From: Gammaproteobacteria bacterium
Lineage (GTDB): Bacteria > Pseudomonadota > Gammaproteobacteria > SZUA-152
Assembly (NCBI GenBank): GCA_022340845.1
Contig: JAJDNG010000111.1
Coordinates: 1 to 33,204 of the forward strand
Length of the DNA: 33,204 nt
Reading direction: 5' to 3'
Below are positions 16,527 to 26,312 of the stretch, one piece after another (positions within the stretch are counted from its first letter, which is position 1; every line of letters starts with the position of its first letter). The position numbers were made by a program, and so were the translations under genes. The notes under the pieces were generated by a model. It worked only from the letters and a program-made list of their open reading frames with translations. It searched no databases and was not told the DNA's origin.

Positions 16527-18287
16527 ATGAGTGACTTATACACGGAATTAACAACCAGATTGCAGCAAGCCATCCACAGAAGTTTTGGTGATGAATATCA
16601 GAACGTCGATCCCTTGTTACGGGCTACTCAGGATCCCAAGTTCGGTGATTTCCAAGCCAACGTGGCCATGAGCCTGGCCAAAGCATTAAAACGCAAGCCG
16701 CGTGACATCGCAGAAACAATATGTGCCAACGCCGAATTGAAAGATATCTGTGATGCACCGGACATCGCCGGGCCGGGATTCATCAACTTGCGGGTCTTAC
16801 CCGGCGCCATTGCCCGACAACTGTTAACACTGGCCGCTAACGATCGCCTGGCGATCGAAAAAGATCACCAGCCGCAAACCGTGGTCGTCGACTATTCCGG
16901 CCCCAATGTTGCCAAAGAAATGCACGTGGGACATTTGCGCAGCACCATTATCGGCGATGCGATTGCCAAAGTACTGGAATTTCTGGGGCATAAAGTCATA
17001 CGTCAAAATCACCTGGGCGATTGGGGTACCCAGTTCGGCATGCTTATCGAACACCTTATCGACTCAGGCTGGAAGTTGGACGCGGGGCAAAGTATCGGTG
17101 ATTTGAATGTATTGTACCAGGAGGCCAAAAAACGCTTTGACGACGATGCGAGTTTCGCCGAACGGGCGCGCCAGCGTGTCGTGGCTTTGCAAGGCGGCGA
17201 TGCCGACACACGGGCGTTATGGCAAGCACTGGTGCAAGCGTCGCGGCAATATTTCAGCGAAGTGTATGCGCGCCTGGACGTGACCCTGCAAGACAGTGAT
17301 GCCAGAGGGGAGAGTTCCTACAACGACAGCCTGCAAGCGACTATCGATGAACTGTCGCAAAAAACGCTTACCCAGAAAGATCAGGGCGCGACGGTAGTTT
17401 ATTTGCCGGAATTCGTCGGCCGTGATGACAAACCATTGCCACTGATTGTGCAAAAATCCGATGGCGGTTATCTATATGCCACCACGGACCTGGCTTGTTT
17501 GCGTTATCGTATTAAGGAACTGCGGGCCGATAGAGTGATCTATGTCACCGATGCACGACAAAGCCAGCATTTTGCCATGGTGTTTAAAACCGCAGAATTG
17601 GCCGGTTGGCTGGATCATCACGTAACATTGGAACATGTGCCGTTTGGTTCCGTATTGGGTGAAGACGGCAAACCGTTTAAAACCCGCAGTGGTGAAGTTG
17701 TGCGCTTGATCCAGCTTATTGAAGAAGCCGAGCGCAGGGCGCTGGCCGTGGTCAGCCGCAAAAACCCCGATCTCACTGCGGAACAACAAAAACAAGTGGC
17801 GGAAACCGTCGGAGTGGGGGCTATAAAATACGCCGACTTGTCCAGTGATCGGGTCAAAGACTATGTGTTTGCCTGGGACAGAATGCTGGCGATGGAAGGC
17901 AATACCGCGCCGTATTTGCAATACGCCTACACACGGGTGCAATCAATTTTTCGCAAAGGGTTGGAGCACTATGAAAAAATGGATATTTCCCACTTGCACG
18001 CAGCGCACATAGAAATCCATGAACCGGTGGAAAAACAGCTGGCATTAAAACTGTTTCAGTTGGAGTCTGTTCTTAGTCAAGTGGCCGAACGTCTGGAACC
18101 GCATCGCTTGTGTAACTATTTATTTGAGTTGGCGACATTGTTCAGCAGTTTCTACGAAGCCTGTCCGGTGCTCAAAGCGCCATCGGAAGTCAGTCGTGAT
18201 ACGAGATTGCTTTTGTGTGAATTAACTGCACGCACCATTAAACTGGGATTAAATCTGCTTGGAATTCGGGTGCTGGAGAAAATGTAG
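16527..18287 (+). CDS. argS: Arginyl-tRNA synthetase
   Basis: At 586 residues the length fits bacterial ArgS, the class I synthetase that charges tRNA-Arg. The N-terminal tRNA-binding domain (Add-1, residues about 1-110) includes FGDFQANVAMSLAKALKRKP. The HIGH-type motif appears as KEMHVGHLRST. The canonical KMSK is replaced by the ArgS-typical sequence FKTRSGEVVRL. The C-terminal anticodon-binding domain includes NTAPYLQYAYTRVQSIFRK and ends with the family's characteristic GLNLLGIRVLEKM. It stands alone; the SPOR-domain and hslVU genes that often follow argS in gammaproteobacteria are not here. Confidence 0.98.
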   Translation: MSDLYTELTTRLQQAIHRSFGDEYQNVDPLLRATQDPKFGDFQANVAMSLAKALKRKPRDIAETICANAELKDICDAPDIAGPGFINLRVLPGAIARQLLTLAANDRLAIEKDHQPQTVVVDYSGPNVAKEMHVGHLRSTIIGDAIAKVLEFLGHKVIRQNHLGDWGTQFGMLIEHLIDSGWKLDAGQSIGDLNVLYQEAKKRFDDDASFAERARQRVVALQGGDADTRALWQALVQASRQYFSEVYARLDVTLQDSDARGESSYNDSLQATIDELSQKTLTQKDQGATVVYLPEFVGRDDKPLPLIVQKSDGGYLYATTDLACLRYRIKELRADRVIYVTDARQSQHFAMVFKTAELAGWLDHHVTLEHVPFGSVLGEDGKPFKTRSGEVVRLIQLIEEAERRALAVVSRKNPDLTAEQQKQVAETVGVGAIKYADLSSDRVKDYVFAWDRMLAMEGNTAPYLQYAYTRVQSIFRKGLEHYEKMDISHLHAAHIEIHEPVEKQLALKLFQLESVLSQVAERLEPHRLCNYLFELATLFSSFYEACPVLKAPSEVSRDTRLLLCELTARTIKLGLNLLGIRVLEKM

Positions 18288-18320
18288 TCGTAAAGGATTT
18301 CCGCGGCTGCTCCAATCAAT

Positions 18321-20633
18321 TTAAATGGCGCTTTTCAATCGATCTTTCGGATGTAAGGCGCTGGGCTCGACGCGGGGCAGATCCACATAAAATATAGTTC
18401 CACCTTCCGGATTGGCCATAAACCCTATATTGCCTTTGTGGTTCTCTACGATAGCTTTTGCTATGTTTAAACCTAACCCCGTTCCTCCTACTTTTCTGGT
18501 ACTGGATGAGTCGACCTGGGTGAATCGCTCGAATATACGGGACTCAAATTCTGACGGAATACCGCGGCCTTTGTCCGCGACACTGATCCGAATCCTGCCG
18601 TTGTGAATATTTACGGCGGTTTCTACGCTGGCTCCATCGGGAGAAAATTTCGCCGCATTGGACAACAAGTTGCTCAGTACTTGCATCATGCGATTACGGT
18701 CGGCATACACAAATAGCTTTGTGTCGGAGGCGGCAATGACAAATTTGACATTATGTTGTTGGCCATAGCCTTGATTGGCTTCAACGGCATCATGCAGGAA
18801 TTTCGTTACTTCCAAATCCTGAAATTTGAATTCCATTTTTCCGGAAGCCAGTTTTTCCATATCCAAAAGATCGTTGATCAACAATAGCAATCGTTCGCTG
18901 TTATTGGCGGCAATGGATATCAGATTTTTTGTCTTTTCTTGGAAATCACCCATTTTTCCGCTGGTAAGCAAACCCAATGAGCCGCGGATGGATGTGAGCG
19001 GAGTGCGCAATTCATGACTGACAGTGGACACAAACTCTTGTTTCATTTTGTCGAGTTTTTTCCGTTCGGTAATATCCCGCATCACGCCGCAAAACAATCG
19101 TTGGCCTTCAACCCACATTTCCGAGACGGTCACTTCCAGGGGAAAAACCGAACCGTCTTTGCGGATTCCTTCCACTTCTCTACCGAGTCCGACAATATTA
19201 CTTTTACCATGATGCAAGTAATTAGCAATATATTCATTGTGATTTGCTGCGTGATCACCGGCTACCAGTATGGAAATGTTTTTACCGATGACCTCTGACG
19301 CAAGATAGCCAAAAAGATTTTCCGCAGCCGGGTTGAATCCTTCAATAAATCCTTCTTCATTTGTTGATACTATGCCCTCTGATATATTATTGACGATGGT
19401 ACGCATACGGACTTCGCGTTCACGTACAAGCATTTCGAATTTCAAACGGTTTTGTTCCGCTTTGTACGCTTCCACGATTTGCGTGCAGGTATTAATGATA
19501 GGTTTTAAATATGTGATTAACGCCTCATCATAACCTTGCGGCCGATTGGCCACGCCAAACATACCTATCACTTTGTCCTCACGCATGAAGGGAACTCCAA
19601 GGAATGCGTGTAACGGCGGATGACCATCCGGCAAACCCGCCGAGCGCGAGTCGTGCGCCGGAGAATTCGCGACGACGTTTTCCCCAGTCAAAATAGCGCA
19701 TCCAAACAGTGTGTGTACATTTCGAAATTCCAAACCATTTGGGGCGTTTTCATCGTAAAACTCCCTGGTTTGATCATTCCAAGCAATATTGGTCAAGGCG
19801 AATGTCTTCAAATAGGGTTTGTTGTGTTCGTGTAGCACTTCTCCGATAAATCCATATTCACTATTAGTTAGCGATAATATGTCATTCAACAACTTGTCGA
19901 AAATTTGTTTCGGATTGGCATCGCGAATAAATCGGGATTGAGCGTTTGTTATCACCTCCAGTACGCGATGCTGAAACGCGGTCTCTTTTTCTCGCGACTG
20001 AAGCTGGGACTGCATTTGGTCGATGGCTTTGGTTAATTGTCCCACTTCATCACTGGAGTGTTGCTGCAGGCTGTGGTTGAAATCTCCGTCAACGATTCTG
20101 TTGGTTGCATTGACCATAAGTTTAAGCGGCTTACGAATCCAGCGATCCAATAGCAAAGCGGCGAAAACGGTAATTACGAGAGTAAAAAACAACAGGCCAA
20201 ATTCCAGAGAAGCTATGCGTTTTACTTCCGTGTTCAAAAGAGTCGATATATCGAGCGCCACCTGTAAAGTGGCCAAGGCCTCCTGCCCATACGTAATTTC
20301 TTGGGATATTGCAATTAGGTTATTCGGTGCAGGGCTGTTTGTCGAGTCAATGGGGTATAATTGTTCATGGTTAGCGTTGAACAATCTAACGCTTTTCCAA
20401 TGCGGCCTGCGTGCGGAGATTGTATCCAGAGTTGCGTGAATCTGAGCCAGGTCGCTTGCCAGTAACGGCGGTATCAGGCTGGCCGCGAGAGCTTCTATAT
20501 AAGCGGCTTCTTGGTCGTGGATGTTACCCTCTTTTTCCGTGAGATATTCCGGAAGCCAAATCAGATGGAATATTAGTCCCAGAAAAACCACAGCCAGGAT
20601 GAACGGCAATAATAATTTGAAACGTATACTCAT
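18321..20633 (-). CDS. Membrane sensor histidine kinase (sensor-HAMP-GAF-PAS-HisKA-HATPase)
   Basis: A 770-residue kinase. Transmembrane segment 1 (residues about 7-27) and 2 (about 145-167) enclose a periplasmic sensor of about 115 residues. Then come HAMP (RKPLKLMVNATNRIVDGDF), a GAF domain (TNSEYGFIGEV to FGVANRPQGYD), a PAS domain (VNNISEGIVSTNEEGFIEGF to CGVMRDITERKK), HisKA with His540 in FVSTVSHELRTPL, and the ATPase domain with N-box LSNLLSNAAKFSPDG, G1 ADKGRGIP and G2 GTGLGLNIAK. There is no receiver domain. It starts 12 bp after the stop of a PhnD-like binding protein gene, so the two probably form an operon and the binding protein may deliver ligand to the sensor. No cognate response regulator with an output domain is adjacent. 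Confidence 0.95.
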   Translation of the reverse strand: MSIRFKLLLPFILAVVFLGLIFHLIWLPEYLTEKEGNIHDQEAAYIEALAASLIPPLLASDLAQIHATLDTISARRPHWKSVRLFNANHEQLYPIDSTNSPAPNNLIAISQEITYGQEALATLQVALDISTLLNTEVKRIASLEFGLLFFTLVITVFAALLLDRWIRKPLKLMVNATNRIVDGDFNHSLQQHSSDEVGQLTKAIDQMQSQLQSREKETAFQHRVLEVITNAQSRFIRDANPKQIFDKLLNDILSLTNSEYGFIGEVLHEHNKPYLKTFALTNIAWNDQTREFYDENAPNGLEFRNVHTLFGCAILTGENVVANSPAHDSRSAGLPDGHPPLHAFLGVPFMREDKVIGMFGVANRPQGYDEALITYLKPIINTCTQIVEAYKAEQNRLKFEMLVREREVRMRTIVNNISEGIVSTNEEGFIEGFNPAAENLFGYLASEVIGKNISILVAGDHAANHNEYIANYLHHGKSNIVGLGREVEGIRKDGSVFPLEVTVSEMWVEGQRLFCGVMRDITERKKLDKMKQEFVSTVSHELRTPLTSIRGSLGLLTSGKMGDFQEKTKNLISIAANNSERLLLLINDLLDMEKLASGKMEFKFQDLEVTKFLHDAVEANQGYGQQHNVKFVIAASDTKLFVYADRNRMMQVLSNLLSNAAKFSPDGASVETAVNIHNGRIRISVADKGRGIPSEFESRIFERFTQVDSSSTRKVGGTGLGLNIAKAIVENHKGNIGFMANPEGGTIFYVDLPRVEPSALHPKDRLKSAI

Positions 20634-20645
20634 AGATAGTGCGAT

Positions 20646-21527
20646 CTATTCCAAAAAATATTTGTCCAATCCAAGGTTTATCAACGCATCATAGTCCTCC
20701 ATCGTTGCCGTACCGATTTGATTCATGGGTATTTCCTTGAGTAGGGCTCGTCCTTGAGCGCTGTTTCCCAGCGCTAGGAACGATTCCAGTATTTTCTTTT
20801 TTACCGCCTCGGGTACGCGCGGATGAACTGCGAGCGGGTGGGGCGCGACTTTGCGAGTTTGATAAATAATTTTCAGGGCGTCGCGAACATTCTGGGGTTG
20901 TTTATTAAACGTTTTCTGCACACCACCGCCGGCATCCGCTTGGCCTAATAACACGTTTAAATACACCGAATCGTGGCTGCGAACGTATTTAGGCTGGACG
21001 TTGATCTTATAGATTTCGCCGAATTCGGTGCGGGGAATTAATGCAGCTCCCAAAGCATTGGGTGCGGGAAATGCTACGGTTTTTCCTTGCAAATCTGTAA
21101 CTTGCTGTATAGAGCTGTCCTTTCGCACAACAATGATACCGTATAATTGCCGACCGATATCTCTCAACAAGGGTTGGTAATTCTGGGCTTCTCGCGCTTT
21201 GATCAGGTGGTATGGATTCATATAGGCAAAGTCAAATTCGCCAGCGGCAAATTGTTTTTCAAATGTCGGAATATTTGCCGATCCCAGTAATTCAAATTGA
21301 AGCCCTGATTGCTTACTCACAGCATCAAGAATCGGCTGCCAAATGTTTTTGATGCGGCGAGCATCAAATTGGGGAACTACACCAAATTTATATACTTTTT
21401 CGACAGCGGTGCTGGGATACGAAAAGAACAGGCCGAAACAGGCAATACTGAGCAATACGAAGGTGGATCCGAATGGTTTTATGCGCAACATGGTGGGTGT
21501 CCAATACTTGCTATTTCCGGAAATCAC
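20646..21527 (-). CDS. PhnD-like periplasmic substrate-binding protein
   Basis: A 293-residue exported protein of the phosphate/phosphite/phosphonate binding (PhnD/SsuA-like) family. The signal peptide is clear (STFVLLSIACFGLFFSYPSTA). The mature part shows the family pattern: YKFGVVPQFDARRIKNIWQP, GEFDFAYMNPYHLIKA, DLQGKTVAFPAPNALGA and DAGGGVQKTFN. The called start is a GTG without a clear ribosome site; ATG at 21491 (MLRIKPFGS) gives a more typical signal peptide and is a good alternative. No ABC permease or ATPase is nearby; the partner is the histidine kinase 12 bp downstream. This context suggests a sensory role rather than uptake. The ligand is not predictable; the family binds oxyanions and organophosphorus compounds among others. 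Confidence 0.9.
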   Translation of the reverse strand: MISGNSKYWTPTMLRIKPFGSTFVLLSIACFGLFFSYPSTAVEKVYKFGVVPQFDARRIKNIWQPILDAVSKQSGLQFELLGSANIPTFEKQFAAGEFDFAYMNPYHLIKAREAQNYQPLLRDIGRQLYGIIVVRKDSSIQQVTDLQGKTVAFPAPNALGAALIPRTEFGEIYKINVQPKYVRSHDSVYLNVLLGQADAGGGVQKTFNKQPQNVRDALKIIYQTRKVAPHPLAVHPRVPEAVKKKILESFLALGNSAQGRALLKEIPMNQIGTATMEDYDALINLGLDKYFLE

Positions 21528-21738
21528 TAAATGGATATGATTTAGTGACTTATTGATGAATTCATTATCGGATATTCACATACTTTTCTTTATACGCAGT
21601 ACGGAAAAAGGCTGATTTGCTAAAACCGGCAAATTTGGGCCACTACAGTCGAATACTAAAGAAAATCGCTAAATACCCGATTAAATCGTTTAGCACGCGT
21701 ATAAACTATGACTGATACCTACCGGTGTTCACCTATCT

Positions 21739-23958
21739 ATGGAATCCTTCACATACCACAATCACGAACCTTATCTGGCTAAGAAAATAGGTCTGTTTTT
21801 CGGTTTCGGCGCTATGTTGGCGTTGATGGTGTTTATCACATCGGTGGGTTTGTGGGGTATGAATAAAATTCAAAATCGTGCCGAAGCCATAGTGAGTGAT
21901 CGCATGGCGAAAATGCAACTAGTGGTTCAAATGCGCGCAGCGGCCCGTGACCGAACGGTACTGTTAGAACGCATGATTTTGTTGGACGATCCTTTCGAAC
22001 GCGACGCGGAATTTTTACATTTCAATTCCCATGGGGCTTATTTCGCCCAGGCACGGATTGCGCTTTTCAACAGATCCTTATCTTCGATTGAACGAGACCT
22101 GCTCCAGCAACAAGGCAATTTATCCGGTATTGCCGTCCCATTACAAAACCAAGTGGTGGATTTGCTGGTCAGGGATGAAGTCGAGCAAGCCAAGCAAATC
22201 CTGGTGAAACAAGCCATTCCGCTGCAAGATAAAGTCTTAGAACGTTTGACACAATTGTATGAATACCAACAACAACGTGCTAATCAGGCAGCGGCCGAAG
22301 CCAAGCTTGCCAATAAAGAAGCGCGCACATGGATGTTGTTGTTGTCCGCAGCCGCTGGTGTCATTGGGATCGTAATCGCGGTTGTGGTGGGACGCCGCAC
22401 CAATCAAGCCCAGCGCGAACGGGAAAAATACCTTGCGCAAATCAAGCATGCCAATGAGGCCAAGAGTGTGTTTCTGGCGAATATGAGTCATGAAATTCGC
22501 ACCCCACTAACCGCTATTATCGGTTTCGCGGACGCTTCCTTGGATAGTGATCAAAGTAATGAAGAAAAGTCACATGCGTTTCGCACCATAGCGCGCAGTG
22601 GCAAACATTTGCTGCAAATTATTAATGACATTTTAGACCTCTCCAAGGTGGAGGCGGATAAGTTGGAAGTGGAACGGGTTGCCTTGTCTCCGTTCCAGTT
22701 GTTGGCGGAAGTGGATGCACTGGTTCGCATGCAAGCCAAGGAAAAAGGGTTGGTTTTCAACATCGAATACGAGTTTCCCTTACCCGAATTTATTGCCAGC
22801 GATGCCATTCGTTTAAAGCAGGTGTTGATCAACTTGTGTGGCAACGCCATAAAATTCACGCAAAGCGGTCATGTTATGATCCGCGTCAGATGCGATTGGC
22901 AAGCACAATTATTCAGCTTTACCGTGATTGACTCCGGTATCGGGCTGACTAAAGAACAAATAGAACGGATATTCAATGCCTTTACTCAGGCCGATTCGTC
23001 GACCACGCGAAAATACGGTGGAACCGGATTGGGATTGTCGTTATCCAAGCGTTTGGCCCAGATGTTGGGCGGCTCATTAAGCGTGATCAGTGAACCGGGA
23101 ATCGGCAGCCGTTTTGATTTTAGTGTGGCCACCGGCGCTCTGAATGATGTGGCCTTGATTCAAGACATCAGTGAGATTGTTATTCAACAGGACGCCCCTA
23201 TCGCCGCAAACTCCCGTAACCGGACTTTAGAAGGGCAAATATTGCTGGCGGAAGATACCGAAGAGAATCAAACGCTATTGTCTTTGTATTTGCGTAAAAC
23301 CGGTGCCCAGGTCAGCGTTGTGGAAAACGGCCAACTCGCAGTCCAAGCGGCACAACGACAGCATTTTGATTTGATATTCATGGATATGCAAATGCCGGTC
23401 ATGGACGGGATGGAAGCGGTGACATTATTGCGCAACCAAGGGTATAACCGACCTATTGTTGCGCTGACAGCCAACGCCATGCAAGCGGACAAACAGCGTT
23501 GTTTAGAAGCCGGATGTGATGATTTTGTCAGCAAGCCTGTGGACAGGGAGCACTTGCTGCAAGTCACCGCTCGGTACCTGAAAGTAACCCCATGTGAAGC
23601 CAGCTGTACACCGATCCATTCGACCCTGGCCATTGAAGACGCAGCATTTAAAGAGTTGGTGGCCCAATATGTAAATCGCCTGCCAGAAGTGGTGGATGAG
23701 CTTATCCAGGCAGTAGAACAGAAGCAATGGGACAATGTACTTTTTCATGCCCACAAACTTCGCGGCAGTGGGGGTGGTTACGGTTTTTCTCAGCTTACCG
23801 ATATAGCCGCCAAGGTGAGCTTGCAGGTGAATAACAAAAACTATTGGGAGCTTGAACAACTGGTCGATGAGTTGAATTCGTTGTGCAAGCGTATTGTGGC
23901 CGGAATTAACGAGACCGGTGCAGCTACCGACAGCAATCTAGTCGAAGCTTGGCGCTAA
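21739..23958 (+). CDS. Hybrid histidine kinase with receiver and Hpt domains
   Basis: A 739-residue kinase. Transmembrane segments at about residues 17-40 and 196-216 enclose a roughly 155-residue helical periplasmic domain (MRAAARDRTVLLERMILLDD), like the four-helix-bundle sensors of chemoreceptors. HisKA has His251 in MSHEIRTPLTAIIGF. The ATPase domain shows LINLCGNAIKFTQSG, DSGIGLTKEQ and GTGLGLSLSK. The receiver has Asp549 in LIFMDMQMPVMDG and Lys in DFVSKPVD. The Hpt domain carries His672 in HAHKLRGSGGGYG. All relay steps His-Asp-His are therefore in one protein; the final output regulator must be elsewhere. It is divergent from the PhnD-like/kinase pair across 211 bp, so coregulation is plausible. 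No clear ribosome site precedes the ATG. Confidence 0.95.
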   Translation: MESFTYHNHEPYLAKKIGLFFGFGAMLALMVFITSVGLWGMNKIQNRAEAIVSDRMAKMQLVVQMRAAARDRTVLLERMILLDDPFERDAEFLHFNSHGAYFAQARIALFNRSLSSIERDLLQQQGNLSGIAVPLQNQVVDLLVRDEVEQAKQILVKQAIPLQDKVLERLTQLYEYQQQRANQAAAEAKLANKEARTWMLLLSAAAGVIGIVIAVVVGRRTNQAQREREKYLAQIKHANEAKSVFLANMSHEIRTPLTAIIGFADASLDSDQSNEEKSHAFRTIARSGKHLLQIINDILDLSKVEADKLEVERVALSPFQLLAEVDALVRMQAKEKGLVFNIEYEFPLPEFIASDAIRLKQVLINLCGNAIKFTQSGHVMIRVRCDWQAQLFSFTVIDSGIGLTKEQIERIFNAFTQADSSTTRKYGGTGLGLSLSKRLAQMLGGSLSVISEPGIGSRFDFSVATGALNDVALIQDISEIVIQQDAPIAANSRNRTLEGQILLAEDTEENQTLLSLYLRKTGAQVSVVENGQLAVQAAQRQHFDLIFMDMQMPVMDGMEAVTLLRNQGYNRPIVALTANAMQADKQRCLEAGCDDFVSKPVDREHLLQVTARYLKVTPCEASCTPIHSTLAIEDAAFKELVAQYVNRLPEVVDELIQAVEQKQWDNVLFHAHKLRGSGGGYGFSQLTDIAAKVSLQVNNKNYWELEQLVDELNSLCKRIVAGINETGAATDSNLVEAWR

Positions 23959-23998
23959 TACGCAACCGGATTCGTTCCCCAATCAACCAAACAAAATA

Positions 23999-24032
23999 AA
24001 AAAGCGCTCCTGGATCACCAGGAGCGCTTTTT
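23999..24032. terminator. Strong bidirectional intrinsic terminator
   Basis: A 15-bp perfect stem (23999-24013 with 24018-24032) with a 4-nt loop, ATCA. The GC-rich core GCGCTCCTGG is flanked by five A on one side and five T on the other, so it gives a proper U-run on both strands. It sits between the convergent hybrid kinase and PASTA protein genes. Confidence 0.95.
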
Positions 24033-24068
24033 CAAATACTACTATAATAGTTGGTTACGATAAGGAAG

Positions 24069-26312
24069 TTACAACGGATTGCAGAAACGAGTCCGCGTCA
24101 CCACTAAATCAACCTCGCTTCCCGTAGAGACACTGGTGCCACCTGTGGGTGTTTGGCTTCGCACTACGCCACAGGAACGCCGGGTACTTACAGTGGACAC
24201 GTTACCCATCACCAATCCGGCAGAAGTGATGCGGTTCACCGCTGTGGAATAGTTCAGCCCAACCACATCCGGTACGCTCACAGCGGCCGAACCGGTGGAT
24301 ATCACCAAATCCACACTGCTGCCCGCTGAGACTTGAGTGCCCCCGTTGGGTGTTTGGCTTATTACGTTGCCAGCCGGCACGGAATTGCTGCTGACAGAAC
24401 TAATGCTGCCTACAATCAAGCCTGCAGTGGTAATAGCCGATTCGGCCGCGGACTGGCTCAAGCCGACAACCGATGGTGTGCTGACCAACGCCGGGCCTGA
24501 TGACACGGTTAAATCCACCTCAGTTCCGGGAGTGACCGGGTATCCACCTAATGGTGTCTGACTGATAACGTTGCCAGCCAGTACTGTATCGCTGTTGAAG
24601 TAAGTGACGGCGCCGAGCACCAGGCCTGCTGCCGTGATATCTGTTTCAGCAGTCGCCAACGACAAGCCCACTACGTAGGGTGTCGTAATAGGGGCCGGTC
24701 CCAAGGAAATTACCAGATCCACAGTGCTGCCCACGTACACCAGAGCGCCGCCGGAAGGGTTGGAACTGATCACATTACCGGCGTCCACAACTGGATAGGC
24801 CGGGCTGTACTCAAAAGTAACGGTGCCCACGACCAATAGTGCGCTAATCGCAGCCTCGGCATCCGCCTGGGAAAGCTGACGCACATCAGGGACAATAGTC
24901 AGCGCGGGCTCAGGGCCGGCGGATACCACTAAATCTATCGAGCTTCCTGAGGCTACGCTGGTTCCTGCTGATGGCGTCTGGCTGATGATACTGCCTTCGG
25001 CAACAGTATCGCTGTAGGCGCTGCTGACATCGCCCACTAGTAAACCCAGGTTGGTGATGGCAGTTTGAGCCGTGGCCTGGGTTGCTCCAACCACATCGGG
25101 TACGATTACGGTCGCCGCGGGGCCTGTTGACACCACAATTGCCACGGCAGAGCCGGCCGCCACTTCAGTGGTAGCGGCTGGATTCTGGCTGATGACATTA
25201 CCTGCGGTTACCGTTTCGCTCGCTGCCGTTGTCACGGTAGCGCTGAGACCCGCATCGCCGAGGGTTGATTCTGCCAGCGCCTGGGCCAGACCGGTCACAT
25301 CGGGTACCGCCACAATTGCCGGTCCGGGACCGTCGGAGACAATTAATAGTATAGAGTCTCCGGCAAACGCGCCGGAGCCGGGCTGCGGATCCTGAGAGAT
25401 TACGTTGCCCGCAAAATCAATGTCAGTGGTGCTGTAAAGAATATCACTGACGACAAAACCCAATGCTTCCAGAGTCGCCACGGCTTGCGCCTCAGCCATG
25501 CCGTCCAGATTTGGTACAAAGCGCAGGTTTGGATCCGGCGGCAAGGTGCTGGAAGAGACCCATTGCAATTTGTTTACCAGTAAGTTGTAAGCGTTCACTT
25601 GCGCGGCGGTGCCGGTGCTTAGACCGGAATCATCCTGGGCGTTTTGTGTGACTATGATTCGCCCGGCGTTGACCTCACCGTATAAACCGTACGTAATAGT
25701 ACCTAAGCCGGTAGCATTGGCCTGCAGGAACGGTGTCAGTTGCGCGTCCCAATTAAGTAGGTAACCGGTGGTGAATGTGAAATCGCCGGTTATACCATCG
25801 GTAATGCCTGGAGCCTGCAACACATCCAACGGGCTATTGGGAATGTAACAAATAGTACCATTAGGACACGTATATCGAATGCCACGCTGGTCAAATAGCG
25901 GGCTGCCGGCGGTACCGGTGGTCATGGGTGCTTCCCAGATTACCCCGCCGCCACTGGCTAGAATTGGTAGTACCCGTGTGCTCCAGTCGAAGTCATACAA
26001 GCTTGCCGAAGTGTTATAAGGAATTAAAAATACATCGTAGTTGTTGATAATGTCTTCGGTAGTCATTTCCCGGTAGACGCTCCAACTGGGCCGATCAATC
26101 GATCCTACCAAATCGCCGTTGGCAAAAATCTCCTCAGTTGCACCGGTAGTAGCATCGCCACCGGCGGCCAGAACGCGGATTTCAGCGTGCGCGTTGGCAA
26201 TGAAGCCTAACATTATTAGAATCAGAATAAAAAGTGTTGCCCCTGTTTTTCTAGCACAACGAGTTCTCATGCTAGCGATTCTAACGCTATCAATTACAGC
26301 GGTACTGCTCAT
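24069..26312 (-). CDS. Secreted protein with seven PASTA repeats and an N-terminal amidotransferase-like domain
   Basis: A 747-residue protein with an extended signal peptide, likely cut after NAHA (residue 43). The start at 26312 has a good site (GAGGGG, 7-bp spacing); an ATG 14 codons on is possible. Residues about 44-255 hold a globular domain (IRVLAAGGDATTG, YDVFLIPYNTSASLYDFDWS, ILASGGGVIWEAP) that looks like a ThuA/class I amidotransferase-like Rossmann fold, without an obvious catalytic Cys-His pair. From residue 265 to the end lie seven PASTA repeats of about 65 residues, each with (I/V)PDVVGL, an Ala/Ile-rich helix, GNVISQTP and a VDLVVSxGP strand. The C-terminus is a short Cys-containing tail. 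PASTA domains usually bind peptidoglycan or muropeptides on Ser/Thr kinases and PBPs; here there is no kinase or transpeptidase. It is probably periplasmic or surface exposed. Confidence 0.93.
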   Translation of the reverse strand: MSSTAVIDSVRIASMRTRCARKTGATLFILILIMLGFIANAHAEIRVLAAGGDATTGATEEIFANGDLVGSIDRPSWSVYREMTTEDIINNYDVFLIPYNTSASLYDFDWSTRVLPILASGGGVIWEAPMTTGTAGSPLFDQRGIRYTCPNGTICYIPNSPLDVLQAPGITDGITGDFTFTTGYLLNWDAQLTPFLQANATGLGTITYGLYGEVNAGRIIVTQNAQDDSGLSTGTAAQVNAYNLLVNKLQWVSSSTLPPDPNLRFVPNLDGMAEAQAVATLEALGFVVSDILYSTTDIDFAGNVISQDPQPGSGAFAGDSILLIVSDGPGPAIVAVPDVTGLAQALAESTLGDAGLSATVTTAASETVTAGNVISQNPAATTEVAAGSAVAIVVSTGPAATVIVPDVVGATQATAQTAITNLGLLVGDVSSAYSDTVAEGSIISQTPSAGTSVASGSSIDLVVSAGPEPALTIVPDVRQLSQADAEAAISALLVVGTVTFEYSPAYPVVDAGNVISSNPSGGALVYVGSTVDLVISLGPAPITTPYVVGLSLATAETDITAAGLVLGAVTYFNSDTVLAGNVISQTPLGGYPVTPGTEVDLTVSSGPALVSTPSVVGLSQSAAESAITTAGLIVGSISSVSSNSVPAGNVISQTPNGGTQVSAGSSVDLVISTGSAAVSVPDVVGLNYSTAVNRITSAGLVMGNVSTVSTRRSCGVVRSQTPTGGTSVSTGSEVDLVVTRTRFCNPL

